53,065 nt of DNA. Source: Porticoccaceae bacterium UBA1989. Lineage in GTDB: Bacteria; Pseudomonadota; Gammaproteobacteria; Pseudomonadales; Porticoccaceae. This document shows positions 50,471 through 53,065 of this stretch, piece by piece. Made by a program: the position numbers and the translations under genes. The DNA lies in contig DDDD01000088.1 of NCBI GenBank assembly GCA_002335945.1, positions 1 through 53,065 of the forward strand. Reading direction: 5' to 3'. Numbering within the stretch: position 1 is the stretch's first letter; the number at the start of each line of letters is the position of its first letter. The notes beneath the pieces are model-generated. The model saw nothing but the letters and a program-made list of their open reading frames with translations. It ran no database searches and was not told the origin of the DNA.

Positions 50471-53038
50471 ATGCGTATAGATAAATTGACCAATCAGCTG
50501 CAAACCGCACTGGCAGATGCCCAGTCCATTGCTGTGGGTAATGATCATTCGGCGATCGAGCCTGTGCACCTATTATTAGCCCTGCTAAACCAGCAGGCTG
50601 GCAGTATTAGACCCATTCTCAATCGTGCAGGTTTTGATGTTGTAGGACTGCAAGAGGCCCTTAATAGTCAGCTAGATCAGGTGGCCAAGGTTAGCTCACC
50701 CACAGGTGAAGCAAACCTTTCTCAGGACCTAGGTCGTTTAATGAATATGGCGGATCGCGCCGCACAGCAAAAAGGCGATCAGTATATTTCCAGCGAAATT
50801 CTATTGATGGCTGCCCTCGAAGATAAGGGGCTGCTGGGTAAAACCCTGGCTAAATTCGGTGATGTGCGCAAGGCAAAAGCCGCCATCGAATCTGTTCGTG
50901 GTGGTGATAATGTCAACGATCCAGATGCAGAGACCCAGCGGGAAGCATTGGACAAATACACCATTGACCTCACTGAGCGAGCCGAGGCCGGAAAGCTTGA
51001 CCCAGTGATTGGTCGGGATGACGAAATTCGTCGCACTATTCAGGTATTGCAGCGCCGTACCAAAAATAACCCCGTACTTATTGGCGAACCCGGCGTGGGA
51101 AAAACTGCCATTGTTGAGGGATTGGCCCAGCGGATTATTAATGGCGAGGTGCCTGAAGGATTGAAGGGCAAACGTGTATTGACCCTAGACTTGGGTGCAT
51201 TACTCGCCGGCGCAAAATTCCGTGGCGACTTTGAAGAGCGCTTAAAAGCCGTACTTAAAGATCTGTCCAAGCAGGAAGGGCAGATCATTTTATTTATAGA
51301 TGAAATTCACACCATGGTGGGCGCGGGTAAAGCCGAGGGCGCCATGGATGCGGGCAATATGTTAAAGCCAGCATTGGCCCGTGGTGAATTGCACTGCGTG
51401 GGTGCCACTACCTTGGATGAGTATCGAAAGTATATTGAAAAAGATGCGGCGCTGGAGCGACGCTTCCAAAAAATACTGGTCGAAGAGCCCAGCGAAGAAG
51501 ATACAGTAGCTATATTGCGTGGCCTCAAAGAGCGCTACGAAGTTCACCATGGTGTTGAGATTACCGACAGTGCCATTGTTGCCGCGGCCAAACTCTCCCA
51601 GCGTTATATCACCGACCGACAGTTACCGGATAAAGCCATCGATCTTATTGACGAGGCCGGCAGTCGTATTCGTATGGAGATTGATTCTAAGCCGGAAGAG
51701 ATGGATCGCTTAGAGAGACGTCTTATTCAGCTCAAGATCGAACGCGAAGCGGTTAAGAAAGATAAAGATGAGGCCTCGCGGAAACGACAGCAGAAACTCG
51801 AGGATGATATTGCTGAACTGAGTAGAGAATACGCCGATCTCGAAGAGATATGGAAAGCCGAAAAAGCCTCTATGCAAGGTGCTACCCATATTAAAGCCGA
51901 GCTTGAGCAGGCCAAGGTAAACCTCGAAGCCGCCCACCGTTCGGGTGATCTTGAAAAAATGGCGCAGATTCAATACAGCATTATTCCTGAATTGGAAAAG
52001 CAGCTCCTCAGTGCCAGCAGCGAAGCCCAGACTGAAAAGCGCCTGCTAAGAAATAAAGTCACCGAGGAAGAGATTGCCGAGGTGGTCGCCAAGTGGACGG
52101 GCATTCCTGTGAGTAAAATGCTCGAAGGTGAGCGAGATAAATTACTGCGAATGGAAGACTCATTGCACAAACGTGTAATGGGCCAGAGCGAGGCAGTGGT
52201 TGCGGTCTCCAATGCGGTGCGCCGTTCGCGTGCCGGTTTGGCGGACCCCAACCGACCCAATGGATCCTTTTTGTTTTTAGGGCCAACGGGTGTCGGTAAG
52301 ACCGAGCTATGTAAATCTCTCGCTGAATTTTTATTTGATAGCGAAGACGCCATGGTACGCATTGATATGTCAGAGTTTATGGAAAAACACTCTGTAGCAA
52401 GGCTAATTGGTGCACCTCCCGGTTATGTGGGTTATGAAGAGGGCGGGTATCTCACTGAAGCGGTACGTCGTCGACCCTATTCTGTACTGCTATTAGATGA
52501 AGTCGAAAAAGCGCACCCAGATGTGTTTAATATTTTGTTGCAGGTGCTTGATGACGGTCGATTAACCGATGGTCAGGGGCGCACCGTAGACTTTAAAAAT
52601 ACCGTTATCGTCATGACCTCTAACCTTGGCTCCGACGTGATTCAAATGCTGGCCGGTGAAGAGAACTATGAGGTGATGAAGTCAGCGGTGATGGATGTGG
52701 TCAGTGGCCATTTCCGCCCCGAGTTTATTAACCGTGTGGATGAAGTGGTGGTGTTCCATCCACTGGCCAAAGATCAGTTGCGCGGTATTGCCAGTATTCA
52801 AATAGAACTGCTCAGTAAGCGCCTGGCCGAACATGAGCTGAGGTTAAAGCTTAGTGACACCGTATTAGATAAGCTTCTTGAGGCGGGTTTTGATCCGGTG
52901 TACGGCGCTCGACCTCTAAAACGTGTGATTCAGCGGTTGATTGAAAACCCTCTGGCCGAGAGTATTTTGTCGGGGCAGTTTGCGCCCGGGGCGGAGATAG
53001 TTGGGAATGTTGAGGATGATAGGGTGGTGTTTGGGTAG
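50471..53038 (+). CDS. clpB: ClpB disaggregase
   Basis: An 855-residue Hsp100 ATPase that pulls proteins out of aggregates together with DnaK. The N-terminal Clp-N domain occupies about 1-145. The first AAA module has Walker A GEPGVGKT at 205-212. The coiled-coil middle domain is at about 408-525 (charged, Glu/Lys-rich). The second AAA module has Walker A GPTGVGKT at 604-611 and ends in the D2 small domain. Length is typical (857 in E. coli). The AGGAC ribosome-binding site lies 6 bases before the ATG. It is preceded by a sigma-32-like promoter and is probably monocistronic. Confidence 0.97.
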   Translation: MRIDKLTNQLQTALADAQSIAVGNDHSAIEPVHLLLALLNQQAGSIRPILNRAGFDVVGLQEALNSQLDQVAKVSSPTGEANLSQDLGRLMNMADRAAQQKGDQYISSEILLMAALEDKGLLGKTLAKFGDVRKAKAAIESVRGGDNVNDPDAETQREALDKYTIDLTERAEAGKLDPVIGRDDEIRRTIQVLQRRTKNNPVLIGEPGVGKTAIVEGLAQRIINGEVPEGLKGKRVLTLDLGALLAGAKFRGDFEERLKAVLKDLSKQEGQIILFIDEIHTMVGAGKAEGAMDAGNMLKPALARGELHCVGATTLDEYRKYIEKDAALERRFQKILVEEPSEEDTVAILRGLKERYEVHHGVEITDSAIVAAAKLSQRYITDRQLPDKAIDLIDEAGSRIRMEIDSKPEEMDRLERRLIQLKIEREAVKKDKDEASRKRQQKLEDDIAELSREYADLEEIWKAEKASMQGATHIKAELEQAKVNLEAAHRSGDLEKMAQIQYSIIPELEKQLLSASSEAQTEKRLLRNKVTEEEIAEVVAKWTGIPVSKMLEGERDKLLRMEDSLHKRVMGQSEAVVAVSNAVRRSRAGLADPNRPNGSFLFLGPTGVGKTELCKSLAEFLFDSEDAMVRIDMSEFMEKHSVARLIGAPPGYVGYEEGGYLTEAVRRRPYSVLLLDEVEKAHPDVFNILLQVLDDGRLTDGQGRTVDFKNTVIVMTSNLGSDVIQMLAGEENYEVMKSAVMDVVSGHFRPEFINRVDEVVVFHPLAKDQLRGIASIQIELLSKRLAEHELRLKLSDTVLDKLLEAGFDPVYGARPLKRVIQRLIENPLAESILSGQFAPGAEIVGNVEDDRVVFG

Positions 53039-53042
53039 AGAT

Positions 53043-53060
53043 CCCAGCCCCAGCCCCAGC
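53043..53060. repeat. Three tandem CCCAGC units after clpB
   Basis: CCCAGC at 53043-53048, 53049-53054 and 53055-53060, 4 bases beyond the clpB stop. The window ends here, so further units cannot be judged. Confidence 0.8.
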
Positions 53061-53065
53061 CTTCG

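Noticed and set aside
1..53065. Horizontal-transfer island or mobile element around the ddd genes
   Set aside because: No transposase, integrase, tRNA boundary or inverted terminal repeats were found, and base composition by eye does not change sharply; only the gene content looks accessory.

Overview
This 53-kb window looks like a chromosomal segment of a marine, heterotrophic gammaproteobacterium. The base composition is balanced (near 50% G+C by eye). The evidence for this group is the housekeeping order uvrA / MFS / ssb, the fabA-fabB pair, the holD-rimI pair and a leucine-rich leader in front of leuA, together with a complete DMSP (dimethylsulfoniopropionate) lyase cluster. A SAR92/OM60-like member of the Cellvibrionales would fit, but that placement is inference. 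There are no tRNA or rRNA genes, insertion sequences, phage genes or CRISPR arrays.

Layout. (1) 1-10.7 kb is the accessory, osmolyte-catabolism part. An uncharacterised gene pair (323 aa plus DUF3726) faces a tight minus-strand operon dddT-dddB-dddC-iclR-lysR. This operon is divergent from a large dddD gene. Together they encode DMSP uptake, CoA-linked cleavage to DMS plus a 3-hydroxypropionyl unit, and its oxidation to acetyl-CoA. (2) 10.6-18.2 kb holds a minus-strand one-carbon module, purU-soxB-soxD-soxA-soxG (heterotetrameric sarcosine oxidase plus formyl-THF deformylase), followed by a LysR regulator and a TraR/DksA-type zinc-finger gene. The 3' end of the zinc-finger gene overlaps the 3' end of dddD. 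(3) 18.4-22.4 kb has a lytic-transglycosylase-like lipoprotein, a Baeyer-Villiger-type flavin monooxygenase and a lipoprotein amidohydrolase. (4) 22.8-29.7 kb is branched-chain amino-acid synthesis (ilvI, ilvH, ilvC, leuA), interrupted by a phosphatase and pssA. leuA has a clear leader peptide ending in five Leu codons. (5) 29.7-35.3 kb has a HolD-like gene, rimI, nfeD plus an SPFH gene, a glycine-zipper lipoprotein, and a nitroreductase-like/marR/gst cluster with a palindromic operator. (6) 35.4-43.9 kb has a RegB/RegA redox two-component system, two DUF genes, uvrA, yajR, ssb and a peroxiredoxin. (7) 44.0-53.0 kb has fabB-fabA, ispB, three-gene pntAA-pntAB-pntB and clpB behind a good sigma-32-type promoter.

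How the parts work together: the first 18 kb looks like an osmolyte-to-carbon island. DMSP yields DMS, acetyl-CoA and reducing power; sarcosine (the end of glycine-betaine breakdown) yields glycine and C1-tetrahydrofolate, with PurU recycling the folate. The rest is core metabolism.

The most unusual sequence-level pattern is a recurrent class of short tandem repeats with a period of 14-15 bp. They sit at or just beyond the 3' ends of genes, and in four cases (the LysR gene at 1.8 kb, holD, nfeD, uvrA) the repeat unit contains the gene's own stop codon. Other points worth a look are the 90-bp convergent coding overlap dddD/traR, a 24-bp perfect palindrome inside traR, the MarR-type operator at 33.05 kb and a RegA-type site in front of regB.
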